Shown here piece by piece: positions 1 through 12,416 of a stretch of DNA of 64,000 bases (its first letter is position 1; every line of letters begins with the position of its first letter). The DNA is taken from NCBI GenBank assembly GCA_029204225.1, contig CM055100.1:61336600-61400599 (forward strand). The letters are read 5' to 3'. The position numbers and the translations under genes are program-made. The stretch comes from Diphasiastrum complanatum. Its lineage: Eukaryota; Streptophyta; Lycopodiopsida; Lycopodiales; Lycopodiaceae. The notes below the pieces were generated by a model. It was not told the origin of the DNA and searched no databases. It was given only the letters and a program-made list of their open reading frames with translations.

Positions 1-3000
1 GGAGTATTGGTTCTCCCAGTGGATAGAGTTAATTTCTCCTTTTCAATCAGTAGAACACTGATCGATTGGTTATTGTGGTTTTGATGATTTAGGTCATTAA
101 TATTGAACAAACCAAAGCTTTTGGAGATACTTGTTAAATAATCAATGGTGAAAATTCATTGCATTTGGAGGTATTTCTTTATTCAACAATATTATTTGGG
201 GTGAATACAGTGGAGAAAGTATCCGAATCCAAATCTTATAAACTGATTTCATTTCCAATTAAAATCCTATGGTGGTTTGTATATCGATATTTCTACCCAG
301 GTATAGGATAGAGATGAAACTGTTTCATACTTTTTTCCTATAGTAATTCATTTTTTTTTTAAACATTTACTTATGTCATAAGTCTTCTTGATACCTTAGT
401 TGAAAGATTTTTAGGAAACTGAAAATTCTAAGGAGGGAAGAAGAGTGGACATTAGTGGAAGTAAGTCTGATCAGAAAATGTATTTCACAATTAGGATTTA
501 AGTAATCCCAAAAAATAATTGTTTAATACCAGTTATTAATTTCTTGGATAGAATTCATTTAGTTGAATTCATAGTTTATATCTTTGTAACCATTAAGTTA
601 TCCGCAGTTTTGGGTGTCAATTGTGATTTTAGAAGTAGAGTCTGATACATGTATTACATTGGATCTGTTAGTTGACAGAAGCTTGTCCCTAGATTTGATG
701 CATCAGTAGGGGATTTGAAGCTTATTCATTAACCAGAAAAGATCAGGATGTAATATTGAACCATGTTAATTCTTCTGTCTAAATCACAGAATCAGGTGTG
801 GATTTGTGGTATCCATCTGATAGGCATGCCATCCATCCAAATAAATGGATTCTCCAGTATTTGGAAACAAGAGATAATATCCTATAGTGATTATAGGACA
901 ACTAGAAGATCAGTGGATCTCTAGAATATCAGATAAGGTGGTTAAGGATTTTCTGGAAGGAAAAGCTGATGGTATGGGACATCAGTAATTTTGGAAAGAC
1001 AATTCTAGGATTGTAAAGATCAGATGATCAATGGTGTGTTTTAGTACCTAGTCGCGATATGGGAAAGAAGTAAACCATTTGATCAAATGTGAGGTATTTT
1101 GGGAGATTTTGAGGTTTAATCTAGATCCCAATGTGGTATCTCATTATTTACAAAATCAGAGGCCCTCAAATCTATTCATCGCTTTCTTAATTAATCCTTT
1201 ACTTTTTAGTAGTTTCTCGAATATAAGACATCAGACTGGTTTATATGATTCTTTCCAGTATGAAGTTATTTTTCTGAAAGACTGTTATGTCATATAAATT
1301 ACTACTTGTGCGAATAGACTTAGAATTCAAACAAATTCTAAGGTTAACATGTTTCAATTTTTTAAACCATAGAATATCTCTGTTGCATAAATGAATTTCG
1401 ATAGAATAATAGCTTCTATCACTTAGAGTGAAAATATTTGAAGGAGAAGTCCTATGTGTAATAGAGTGAATCCTTTGATGGAAGCACTTATTGCTAACTT
1501 TTCTTGGTTTAAATATTTTCATATATCATCTTTCCAGTTAAATTTTATTGAAATTTATAATTTTTTTAAAAGGAGGGTGAAGTGGTGGAATAAAATTCTA
1601 TTTGGGAATTTGTAGGTTGCATAGTTTTTTTTGGAAGAGAACCAACTGTGGTATAGAAATGAGGTTTGGTCCGAAAGTAATTCTGGATAGATTCAGAGTA
1701 AGATACCTAATTGGAACTTTTCAAAAAAAGAGGAATTCTCTAGGGATTGTATGGACAATCTGGATCTAGAGCAGGTTTGAAAGTTGAATCATTATCTATA
1801 AGTAGTACAGTGAATGGTCAAAGGTTACTAATTTCATTTTGGTTGGAATCGAAGTAAGTTTGATCAGAAGTTAAGTCTGAGAGTTCTGAATTGGATCAAC
1901 CTAATCTTAGTTTGAGTACTAGAATTAGAGAGGGGTTGATTGTGTGGACGAAATTAGGTAATTAGAGGTAAGTTGGATTGGAAAACTGTTGAGATTGAAT
2001 GTAATTCGTCTCAGAGATTTTCCGGATATGTTATTTACTCATGAGAAATAGAAAATCTTTTGTAGCTGAGTTACAAGATCTTAGTGAGATATGTGAGTAA
2101 CATATGTGGGTTCTGGAGGAATCTGCCAGATAAGAATGTGTTTATGTACTGGGTCATAGTGAGATTATTCACATATGTGCACGATTAATCTTGTATGAAT
2201 CTACTGTGTATTCCTAGTTACTAGGGTTATTTGGTGCACTTAACTTAGTCGACAAACATAGACATATGATCAAGTACTATTTTGACAAATACTTGCAGAG
2301 TTAACAAATCTTTGTGTGGAAGATTTATGGATTAACTTATAAATGATTTGGATAAGGATCTAAATGTGGTGTCCTAGTATAATTGAATTCTTCACCTAGA
2401 CATTGAGATTTCTGAATCATTGGCAATTAACTTGAGTAGTTGATTACTCCAGGATGAAGTTAATTGGTATTACTATCAGTGTGATGTGAATTCACCGGGA
2501 ACTGATGGTTTTTGAATTATATTGCTTGTAAGATGCATGATTAGTGAATCATTTGGGTTTATCAGTGAAAATTGTGTGCATTGGATATACAATACTCTTG
2601 GGATAGGGTATTCCTTAGTTAAGGAAGGGACTCAACTCATTAGTGATTGAATCCCAGAGCACTCAATTGGATAACAAATCATAATGAATCCAAGAATGGT
2701 ATCTGAATTGATATTCAACAGGACTTTGGGTATCTAGATTTGATTCTAGATTGTAATCTAAGGTTTTTGTAGTTGAAAATGATTGTCATTTTGGTATGCA
2801 TTCAGTATTTAATTACCAGTGATTTATAGACCTTGAATCTTGCACTTCAGTTTAAGAGTCCTGATTGAAGAATATTTCTAAATCCAGTATTTTCTTAGTG
2901 GAAAGATTTTGGAACGATTCTTACTTTTCCTGAGTTATGTGGGACATGTACTCCAGTATCTTGTAAATGGTTAAGTATTGCAGAAAATTGTGATTGACGA

Positions 3001-3720
3001 ATCATACGAACCTAAATATTTATGGTTGACGGATCATAATTAGATACTTAATTGTTGTCAGAGGATTATAAGGAATTGTAATGATTCTTAGGTGTGACGA
3101 TTAAGTCACAAACATTATCTAGTGGATGCTATTCTACTACAATATGGTCTGTTGATGCTCGAGTACAGTTCTTCATTTGACTAGATCTCCAATTATCATA
3201 GGAGACAGACAAGCCTATTAAGATGAATGAATGCTATTTTCTTGCATTTGGTGCTAGGAATAGGAGCATTTAACTCAAAAGAGTAGCTGTAATGCTCAGA
3301 GCTGAGTTTTAATCATTCTATATCTTAATGATTCTCCTAGAGATTCTAGCTGAATGAGTTATCATATCTTAGAATTTGATTTTAAGGATAGTTGTACTTG
3401 GAAGTTTTTTATAAATTGTCTGCCAGAGTTTGTAGATAATTTCAGACTGTAATTCTTATTGTTATTTTTTTTTAACTTTAGTCTCCTAAGTTAGGAAATA
3501 TTTCACCCAATGGCTCATGTAAGTGTTTTACGTGAAGGTGATGTTACTAACTTATGTTGAGTGTAACCTAGTTGAGAAATTTATTGCTTAGTGTACTTTT
3601 CAAACTTGATTCATACTCCAGAACAGAGATTAACAGTTAGAGATTGGTTTATCTCTGAGTACTTGTTTGATATGAAAGTCAAACTAAGAATAATGATTTT
3701 CTACGTTAATATTGAAAGTT
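1..3720. other. Decayed AT-rich sequence without recognisable genes
   Basis: I read this stretch in all frames and see no protein domain, RNA gene or repeat boundary I can name. Open frames are short and stop codons dense, and CpG is scarce, as expected for old methylated plant repeats. It may be a very old retrotransposon, but I found no RT, integrase or gag motif to support that. Confidence 0.6.
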
Positions 3721-3727
3721 AAAGGAA

Positions 3728-4800
3728 CTGTTCGCGAATATGGTGTCCTAGAGGGAGATTGGGACGCATCCCTGCCATTATGGTGTTCGGACCATACACG
3801 AATTTTGAGGACCATAATTATTGAAAATATTTTGGACCTTTCGAAATATGACTACCTAGAGGTTTTGGTGGTATCTTAGACCTGCTAGACCTGATTTCTT
3901 CTTTTAAACCTCTAAATTGTTCTCATCTCTAACGGTGAACTCGTGCTGGTGCAATCACATAGGTCTACTATGTACCTAGGGTCTTCTCCTAAGTCATATT
4001 CCTGGTCTCAATTGGTACTACTGGCTGATCCAATCCTTGGTTCTCTAAGTAGAAGAGGGTGGGCTATATCTGCGTACGTGACAGAGGTGGCTTCTGTCAG
4101 ATGCCAAAATCTGTCTTCTGTGAGTACATATGCTTCGAAGTAACTGTACTCCCCACAATGTTGTGTTCTATGTAGAGTGTCTCCAAGGCATAGATACCGG
4201 TAGAGTTCTGGGGTTCAAAAATAGTAGCATGGAGGTCCTCTCTACCTTAGCTGACAGATGTCACTACGCGCAGGGTGGAACTGACTCTCTTCCCCCATCA
4301 TACAGGGTCCAACTCATTGTTGGTGTTATCTCACTTCTAGACCCCTACTTTGGTCTTTGATATTAGGTTATGTGTCCGCTAAAGTTCTAGGACTGTTAAG
4401 GGTACATCCATTGGAATTGTTCAGTTTTTATTGGACACCCTAGACACTGTTCTTTTAAGTGGGGTAGGTCAAGTGGAATGTGGTGAGTACATTACGCGTA
4501 CCATCCTGTTCACTAGACGGTAGCGTTTCCTATATTCTGGGTCTAGGTGTTTCGCTAAACAGTACCGGAAGTGACGTGTCTACTTTGCGACTTAGCCATG
4601 GCAGCGTATTTCACAGAGGTCAGGCCCAGTTAATACTCTCTATAAGTGATGAAAACGGGAAAAACGCTTCCGAACTTGACGATTTCGTAGAGTAGTTTAA
4701 CTGACAGAACGTACGTTAGACGATTTAGTAAAGCATGGAGTTGGGAAAAACCTTTTCTTTACTCTTCCCTAAAGCGTATTTACTTTGACTTTAAGAAAAA
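3728..4800. other. CpG-retaining block inside CpG-poor DNA
   Basis: From about 3728 the composition changes: CpG-containing words (for example TTCGCGAA, TTACGCGTA, GACGGTAGCG, ACGTACGTT) become frequent, then fade after about 4800. Three open frames of 66-76 codons on the plus strand match nothing I know and have no shared frame, so I do not call them genes. The block starts with TGTTCGCG, as an LTR could, but I found no matching terminal CA and target duplication. A younger insertion, possibly a solo LTR, is a reasonable guess. Confidence 0.35.
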
Positions 4801-5287
4801 CCTGGTTCTAATTTTTTTCTTTGTTTCATATAATGACTAATGAGAAAACAAATGATTAATTCACTAGTCCAACCCACCGTATAGCCATAATCTCACACCA
4901 ATTTTTGAACTCGTCATATGACAAAACTATCCATTAAGAAATTCCCAATAATTGTCTTGGTTGAACCAGCATAACCAAAAATTCAAACGTTGGTCAATAC
5001 GTATCAGAACTCCGATCAAAGAAGTTAATTTTCAAATTGATGTAGTTAGTCCGTCCAAGAATTTGCTTCACTGCAATACTTGGGAAAATTTCATTCCAAT
5101 CACACATGATTAAGACTATGATATTACCTTACGATTGATCTAAGTTACAGAATTGACAAACAAAACTGCAATGAATAGAAAGTACAGATAGATTGAGTAA
5201 ACGATTACCTCAATGAACAGTTAGGTAGCCAGTTTGCCGCAAGAACCACTAATCATGAATGCCGCTAAACTGTGTCCACATTTCTTC

Positions 5288-5682
5288 TCATTCACGACTC
5301 CTCCACCGCTTTCTACTTGCTTTCCGAAGACTATTTGCACATAGTGCAGCCGATATGAGTTTCAATTCGATTTTAGGCTTCTCCTTGAGTACTTGACTCT
5401 CCATTTCAGTAAGAACATCACCTGCCCAAGCCTCTGCAACGCTACTCTGCAAGTGGAAGTTTACTCTTTTCACAAGTAGTTGTCTTTGTTGTCAGTGATT
5501 TGTACAGTAGAAGTGTGCTTCAACAAGGTCCAGAAAAATGCGATTGAATCTGCCTTGGAAACATGCGTTAGTCTCCTCAGAACTGCGCTGTACTGACTGT
5601 AGCCGCTCGCTGAAAAAACAGCCTCAAAAATGCTCTGTGATCCTGCCTGCTCAAGGTTAGAGCTGTCTCTGCCATAGCTCAA
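5288..5682 (-). pseudogene. Possible gene fragment, unknown family, frame broken
   Basis: Two overlapping minus-strand frames (5682-5470, then 5473-5288) read like protein: balanced composition, segments such as FEAVFSASGYSQYSAVLRRL and EAWAGDVLTEMESQVLKEKP, and a basic C-terminus RKASRKRWRSRE before a stop. Neither has a convincing ATG; the first opens at a TTG. The shift near 5471 could be a frameshift or an unseen intron. I do not recognise the family. It is either a transposed gene scrap or one exon of a gene whose other exons I cannot find. Confidence 0.3.
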
Positions 5683-5699
5683 CTCTTTGTATTCATAAG

Positions 5700-6932
5700 A
5701 GTCATTAGTCTTGCTTACTTAAATATGGCTTTGATCACAAGCCTTCATACCGTGAACACTACACCTCACTCATGAAGTTGTTGCTCTCTCCTCTCATAAT
5801 CCTTATAACTCTTGGGAACTAACCTCGCAGCTTTACCCAAACGAAGGAATGTTTTAATCTCTCAACCAAAGTTGAAATTATCCCATAAGAAACTATCACA
5901 ATCTCAGACTCAAATTTCTCTCTCCCATGACGGAATTATAAAAGTCAGGAATTATAAAAGAACTCTCAAAATAGAATTGGTGAGATAATGTGATTCAATC
6001 TCTCTCCACATTCATCATACATTACACCTCATATTGTACTATCACTCATGCAATCTTTCAAGAATGGAATATCATAAGGCATGATACCTCAATTAGAGGA
6101 AGCTCTCAACCCTTGAAGACTCTCTCAATCGTGAGCTTTAAAGTATGACACCCACATCCTTATAATCAAAGCACCTCTAATACTAGAAGACCTACTCATC
6201 TTGAACTTGATGGAGAAAAAGAAACACCATACACAAAAGATCTCAACTCATAATGCAACCCTACTCCTCACACATGAGGGAAAATTATAAGCACTCATAA
6301 ACAAGGGACTTCATCCTATGATAAAGAAATAGTGACATCTATAAGCATCAAAGAGCATGAGATCTTCATGACAACCTCTCTCAATCAAGCAAGCTTTCAA
6401 CAACGCAACACAACCAAGGCCATTAATCATATGCCACCCCATACCATTACAAGAAAACAACTACTCTCTCAAAGATTGGATACAACTCTCCACTCAAGAC
6501 AACAAGAATTCAAAAATAACTAACCTCTAAAATACTCAACTCTCAAGATTATCAACCTCATCTCAATATCACATTATCATCCAACTATCAACTTCAACTC
6601 ATTATCCAATTATTTGGTGATTTTGGACACACTGTGAAAAAGACGAAGAAGGCGGCAAAAGTTGAAGGTGCTTTAGAAATGGTTTCTAAGGCATTCTGCT
6701 GACTTTGGCCACTTGGCCGCTGTGTCACATTCTGGCCACTTGGCCAGTGTGTCGCATTTTCGCGAAGTGCGGAAAAACGTGAAGGTGCCTAAAGAATGGT
6801 TAAGAAAAAAGAAGAAACTTTAAAAAGGGAAAAAAAATGTGAAGGTCCAAAAACACATGTAGTCGGCCTTCGATTTTCAGGATGCTCATTACTTGAACGA
6901 TTTGTTTAAGACTGAGCATAAGAAATCTAACA
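5700..6932 (-). mobile_element. 3' LTR of a minus-strand Copia element, left edge not found
   Basis: On the minus strand a polypurine tract (AGGGGGAG, 6940-6933) follows the RNase H stop codon and is followed at once by TGTTAGATTT, a normal LTR start, so the right edge is 6932. I could not find the left edge or a second LTR. Within it a 27-bp unit beginning GGCCACTTGGCC is repeated in tandem at 6707-6733 and 6734-6760. Left of about 6600 the sequence is CT/CA-rich and may be LTR or flank. Confidence 0.5.
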
Positions 6933-6939
6933 CTCCCCC

Positions 6940-8050
6940 TTAATGTGGATCCTGAAAAACTTTGATCTTCAAATTTAATATATCGTTAAATCTGAGATGT
7001 TGCTCTTTTGATAGAGCTTTTGTGAAGTAATCTGCTGTCATGTAGTTTGTTCTGCAAAAAACTAATTCTACTTCCTTGTTGTGCACTTTCTCTCTAAGGT
7101 AATGATACCTGATTTCTGTATGTTTGCTTCGAGAGTGAAATCTCAGATTGAGAGAAAGTGTTATTATGCTTTGATTGTCACAATAGATTGTTGTAAGAAG
7201 TGTTTGTGTAAGATTGAAGTCTGCAAGAAGTTTCCTTAGCCAGATCGCCTCTTTGGTTGCATTTGTGGTAGCTATGTATTCGGATTTCATTGATGATAAT
7301 GCAAGTGAGGTCTGCTTCCAGTTGTTCCATGAGATTGGGCCTTGGTTGTATAAAAATACAAATCCAGAAGTTGATTTTCTGGTGTCGACATCTCCTCCCC
7401 AATGCGCGTCTGAGTAGGCTTCAAGGATGTTGGCAGTTTGGCTGCCTCCATAGCAGATGCTGAGAGTTTTCGTTGCTTGGATGCACTTCATGACCTTTGT
7501 TAGTGCTTTCCAATGAACTACGTCTGAATTTGACAGGAACTGGTTGAGTGTACTGATCAAATATGCAAGGTCTAGTCGCATGTAGATCGTTGCGTACATC
7601 AGTGAGCCAATGATGGATTGAAATGGGTAGCGCTTCATTTCCTCCTTTTCTACCTCAGTTTGAGGAGACTGTTCCTATGATAGCTTTAGTCCAGGGTCGA
7701 GTGGAAAGTGACTGGGTTTACAGTTGACTATTTCATACTTTTCCAGCACGTTGTTGAGATATCGTTGTTGACTAATAAAGGTCAGTCTGCTGGGTCGATC
7801 TCGTTGAATTTGGATTCCGAGACAATAGTGGGCTGGACCCATGTCAGTCATCTTGTATTTCTGGGCCAACATGCATTTTGTATCTATAATCAGATTCAGA
7901 TTATTACTGAATAAGAGTGTATTATCAACATAGAGAGTGATGATGATGAAGTACTATGATATAGACTTGAAGTAAACATTTGAGTCTACTGAGTTTGGAA
8001 TAAAACCATTCTCTATCAGAAATGCCTTGATCTTAGTACATGTAATTGTA
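6940..8050 (-). pseudogene. Ty1/Copia pol 3' fragment: end of RT plus RNase H
   Basis: Read right to left, this is the C-terminal part of a Copia polyprotein. Near 7915-7945 the RT active-site box reads LYVDNTL, so the usual YVDD has lost its second Asp. It continues through the conserved KYKMTDMGPAHYCLGIQI box (about 7860), breaks at about 7675, and resumes at 7638 with YPFQSIIGSLMYATIYMRLD and a nearly complete RNase H: SDAHWGGD, KSTSGFVF, SMKSEYIATT, YCDNQSI, RSKHTEIRYH and a tail ending next to the polypurine tract. There is an in-frame stop near 7955. Gag, protease, integrase and most of RT are missing, and nothing recognisable lies upstream at 8050-8960. It cannot make active enzyme. 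Confidence 0.85.
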
Positions 8051-8960
8051 CAATTGATGGTTCATTGTGGCGATACGAATCTAGTTGCTTCATATTACAG
8101 GCGTCATTTCATTTCAGGAGGTCTTTTCCTTAAGTAAAAGATAGGTCCTTAGCAATTACATCTGAAAAATGATACAGGCCTCTTCATAATATGTATTTGT
8201 CCAACGCATGTCCTCATTTCCAAGTTTATATTGCCATTTTGGAATAAATATACAAATATGTGGTATCACATGTGTATTCCTTTTCTTTGACTGTTGCAAC
8301 ATAATTTCTTATCAAGCGATCGAACACACTTAGGCATCTGTTGTAACTGTTCTTGATACGTATCTGTCTGTGACACACATCTCATCTTGTACTGAATTTC
8401 ATTTCTCTAACGTGGATTTACATGCGACATCTGTGAAGAGACAATTCTAACTGATTGTGTGCAGGAATTGGTCGAAGCTAATAAGCATTCGCATAACCAG
8501 GTTTTCATTTCTAAATGAGTTTATGTGTTCAGATAAAGAACTTGATTGTTGTTCTGCTTTGTTTGCTTTCCAGAGATAAGAACTAATTCTCTGTGCTCAT
8601 TAAGAGAAATCAATTGCCTATAAGATCCAATTTTGTGGAATCTATTTGCTTGTCTCTAACCGGAATGATTGCTTACTGTTCATCCTAAGTGCCTGAAAGA
8701 TAAAGTGCCTTCTACATTCTCAGACCTTGACCAAATTGTTTCATATTGGTGTTACTGGACGCCAATTCAATCCAATATCTTTGGATAACTAGCCTTTCTT
8801 TGTGATATTCGATTCTGAATATTACACTCTTCATCTCTTCCATTATCCATTGTACACTTATCATCCAAAAGAGGAGATTTATCTCTCTTGGGAAACAATA
8901 AACCTTTTATGCTACATATTCTACAGATTTTGTGGAAATCTATAATGACTAGGCTACCGC
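8051..8960. other. No gene seen
   Basis: AT-rich sequence with short frames only. No domain, repeat unit or RNA gene recognised. Confidence 0.5.
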
Positions 8961-8965
8961 ATAAC

Positions 8966-8983
8966 TTGGCACCGTTGCTGGGG
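8966..8983 (+). other. Primer-binding-site-like motif
   Basis: TGGCACCGTTGCTGGGGA resembles the primer-binding sites of plant Gypsy elements of the Athila/Tat group, which begin TGGCGCC or TGGCACC. If real, a plus-strand 5' LTR would end at about 8964, but I cannot see its other copy. An isolated match of this length could be chance. Confidence 0.3.
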
Positions 8984-9185
8984 AGACGAATTTCATCTTT
9001 TGTGATTTTTAAGTGTACAAAGTCTACGAATCTTGTTCATGTAATGCATGCCAAAAGATCAGCCGCATGTAACCATTGAACAAAAACATTTAAAACGTTG
9101 AAAGCTTGAGAACTTGATCTGGCCCTTAAATTGTTGCAATTTGCAGAAACAATTTTTGTTGTAAAGACCGGCAACAATATGCACT

Positions 9186-9880
9186 TGGTTTTATGCAAGC
9201 GAATGAGGATCTACACTTTTCCAGGTGACAATCAAAGATGCCAATGCGAAAGTGGAGCAATATCACTCAACATGGGTTGTAGTGGGTCTTGCAACACATT
9301 AGGGGTGGGATGATGTTGGCTGATTATGACGAATCCCCAAGATACTAGGCCAGAGCTACCCATGAGCACATCTCACCTTATACCAAAGAGGTCTCTGAAG
9401 AAGAAGGGATGAATGAAGAATGAGAGCCAAGTATGAGAGCCGAGAAATGCTAGTTAAGGATGTAGATAGAAACTATGTGAGCCTCATGGTGAATCCCAAA
9501 AGATGGAATGACCATGTAGGAACTAGTATTTCTATGCATTTGTAATAAATGTAAGTAGCCCTCTCTTAGAAAAGTAGAGTGAGCCATCTTTTGATGGTGA
9601 CCTCTAGTGGAGGAGGTAATTCCACTTGTAATTTGTTCTATTGTGGAATTGCCACTAGGATGCCTCCTAAGTAGCTCTCTTGCTTATTTAAGAGGCTCCC
9701 TCCTTGTAGAAGAGAGCTTTTTGTGTAATGCAACTACTCCATGTCCAAATGAAAATAGCCTCCATGAGTTTGGTGCATCCCTTAAGCTCCTTGATCATTC
9801 TTGTTTTCTTGAGAGATGCATTTATGATCTTGCCCTTTCATTCTTTATGTGTGGTTGTGGATTTATTAGGGCAAGGAAGG
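9186..9880 (+). mobile_element. Diverged LTR related to the LTR of element C
   Basis: Starting TGGTTTTATGCAAG, this stretch follows the minus-strand sequence of the element C LTR in order: a GGATCTACACTTTTCCAGGTG block, GGGTCTTGCAACACATTAGGGG, the GAGAGCCGAGAAAT block, GAGTGAGCCATCTTTTGATGG, GTGGAATTGCCACT, and the TATA-like GCTTATTTAAG at about 9683-9693. Similarity fades after about 9880, so the right edge is not fixed. I see no internal coding region next to it, so it is probably a solo or truncated LTR. A 102-codon frame here (9607-9915) matches a frame in the C LTR only because the DNA is homologous. Confidence 0.75.
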
Positions 9881-11016
9881 TCAATCAATCTATTACATGC
9901 TGGATTTTCACCTAACTTGAGAGGAGAAGAGCCCTACTGTACATACAATCTATCATTCCATAGTGAGGAGAGAGTTTTTTTAGAGCAAATTGGCAATCTT
10001 AAGTTTCCTCTACATTTGTCTTGTGTTTTTGTGAATGCTTTGCAAACGAAACTTGATTTAATCTCTGATATTAGGCCATACTGGAGGCCATACACACACA
10101 TGTGGGATCAAATTTCCATGTTTGATCATTGTATTAGATTGCTCTTGCTTGTGGGATCCTAAATTGCTTTTCTAGATGAAGAAATTGATGACTAGTTTTG
10201 CAATAGATAGGCGTGTCAATCAATCAATCACTCTTGGAGTCTTTTGTAGGCTCATTTATGGTCCTTAGTACTATACTTTTAACATACAATCTATCACAAA
10301 TGAGTTAACAAGTTGCATCACATCTATTGAAACATCTTTGATCGATACAATTATAAGTTCGATACATGTATTTTCAGAATGGATCATATGTATCAAGGAG
10401 AAAAAAAGACTGTGTTTGGATAAGACTTCCATAAAGCACAAGTATGTGAACTCATTTGTTTGTCATCTGCATATGCATACTCCCACATAAATGTGTTGGC
10501 TATTGCATATGGTGGAATAGATCGACCAATATTCTTAACTTTCATGTCATTTTTTTGGTTGAAGAACAAGTCGAACAACATTTCATTAGATCAATGATTT
10601 TATTGCAAATATTTTTCCACATAGTTTGAAATCCAGTTACGTTGAACCACCAATCAAGGTGAGGGATAATTTTTTTTGCATGACTTTTTCTCTGGCCACT
10701 TTATGTCGTTCAGCTAATGTTCGTTTTGATCCTAACTGTAGTTGGTTTTGCATGGTCTCTAATAGAGTTAGTATGGGGGATGCAAAGGGAAAAAAAAAAT
10801 TCTAACTTGTTTTCGAGATTGTGTCGATTTCAATTTGTAGATTGCTATCGTTTGCTTTATGCCAAAGTATGATATGCTCAATTTTGCTGGCATACTAATT
10901 TGAATCATTGCGTAAAGGACAATAACATGAAACATTCATCATGTGTTAGTCAATTTGTAAAAAAGCATAAAAAATTAGCAAACATATTTACAAGGAAAAT
11001 ATAATTGTTTATGAGC
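9881..11016. other. No gene seen
   Basis: AT-rich. It may include the worn end of the LTR that begins at 9186. No coding or RNA feature recognised. Confidence 0.5.
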
Positions 11017-11385
11017 TAATAAATTAAAAAATTATTGATTATAAAACAATAACAATACAACACATCTATCATCATCAATTCAATAAAGCAAGTTGCATAA
11101 TATGTCATTTTCTTGTTGCAACAAATAGCTTGGTAAAAAGAATGATCCTTTCATAAAGTGTCAACTATTTGGTTTTTCAAAGTTATTGTAAGAAAACCTA
11201 ATAAATTATAAAACTATCAATCATAAAACAACAACTATACAACACATCTATCATCATCAATTTAACAAAGCAAGCTACATAACATGTTATCTTCATGATG
11301 CAACAAGTAGCTTGAAAAAAAATGAACAATTTGAAAAAAAAAAAAGATTCTTTCAAAAAGTGACAACCATGAAATTTGCATGGCA
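11017..11385. repeat. Diverged tandem duplication, unit about 182 bp
   Basis: Two copies (about 11017-11198 and 11199-11385) both begin TAATAAATTA, carry the block ACACATCTATCATCATCAATT followed by AAAGCAAG, and then GCAACAA.TAGCTTG and AAAGTG.CAAC. They differ at many sites and by an A-run insertion in the second copy, so the duplication is old. Confidence 0.7.
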
Positions 11386-11701
11386 AAGGACTTTAAGAAA
11401 ACTTGGTAAAGTCTTTGGCATTTTTCGGTATTGTGTGGATGACAAGGAATTGCTCTTGCTTACTGCTCAATGGAACTTCTATTCTTGAATCATCAATCTC
11501 AACAATTTTTCCACTAAGCTCCTCTTTTTTTTTTTTCACGTGAACAAATGTAAATCTGTATAGCAAGAATATAATAACCTTTTTTCTAATCAAAATCAAA
11601 GTCAATAAAGTGATCTAAAACAAAGTGCACCACAAATCTATTTAGCAAATAGTACCATAGATTGACAATATTGTTTTGCATGTGCAAGTTGTGCATATAG
11701 A

Positions 11702-11804
11702 TGTGAAAATTTACACGTGTGGAGTGTTCTTTAAGTGTGATAATAATCTCCTAAGTGATGTGCATGGACATAGATCAAGACTAGATTGATAATCAAGATC
11801 TGCT
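11702..11804 (-). mobile_element. Remnant of the 3' LTR of a deleted Copia element
   Basis: About 103 bp here repeat the start (plus-strand sense) of the LTR at 13061: TGTGAAAATTTACACGTG against TGTGAGAATTCACACGTG, continuing to GATTGATAATCAAGA with roughly ten differences and a 4-5-bp indel. On the minus strand this is the last 100 bp of an LTR. It is joined directly to gag sequence at about 11804, so most of pol and the first part of the 3' LTR were lost in one deletion. Confidence 0.75.
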
Positions 11805-12416
11805 TTGCCATCACCAATACGATTGAGGGATAATTTGTCCATCCTCAAAAGCCTGTTCTCATGCCTTGACTCTTCAACAATAAGAACACCTTGCAATGCC
11901 TCCAAGCTTGATAGCATAGGATTGGACAAGATTGTCATAATAATCTTTCAAGCCATTGACAATGACTTGCACTACCTCTCCTTGTTTGATGGAATCTCCA
12001 ATGCAAGAGAGCTCTCTATGGATGTCTTTGACTCTCAATATATAATTGATTGCACTCTCATCACTCCTTTGGAAACTTTGAAATATTTGGTTCCTTAGAG
12101 TGAGGAGCCTAGAGGTATTCTTGGCCTCATAAATGGCTTTGAGTGAATCCCAAGCTTGCTTGGCCAAGTTGCAATCATCAATCTCTCTTAATATCTCATT
12201 AGAGACATTTATCTTGATATAATGGAGAGCCATCCTAGCTCTCTTCCTATATTTTTGTACTTCTTGAAGGAATTGAGGCTCCTCCTCAATCCCAAGTACA
12301 ATGTCCATCACATCTTAGAGTATCAAGATTGACTCCATTCTAACCTTCCAAATAGAATAGTTGGAGGTAGATAGTCTTTCACTAGATTCCAATAGGAAGG
12401 AACCCATAGATGCCAT
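11711..12416 (-). pseudogene. Ty1/Copia gag remnant
   Basis: The ATG at 12416 opens MASMGSFLLESSERL and SNYSIWKVRMESIL, the usual start of plant Copia gag (the DUF4219 type). A stop follows near 12317, then the same frame resumes with the UBN2-type gag core: CNLAKQAWDSLKAIYE, SRLLTLRNQIFQSFQ, SAINYILRVKDIHREL and QVIVNGLKDYYDNL. A frameshift near 11905 leads to SLEALQGVLIVEESRHENR, the conserved end of that domain. No zinc knuckle or protease follows; the frame runs into LTR remnant at 11804. Its primer site and 5' LTR lie 630 bp upstream. Confidence 0.8.

Noticed and set aside
3943-4695. Three plus-strand frames of 66-76 codons
   Set aside because: No shared frame, no domain and no splice signals linking them.
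9607-10162. Frames of 102 and 144 codons on the plus strand
   Set aside because: They lie in an LTR homologous to that of element C; the similar frame in C is also in LTR sequence.
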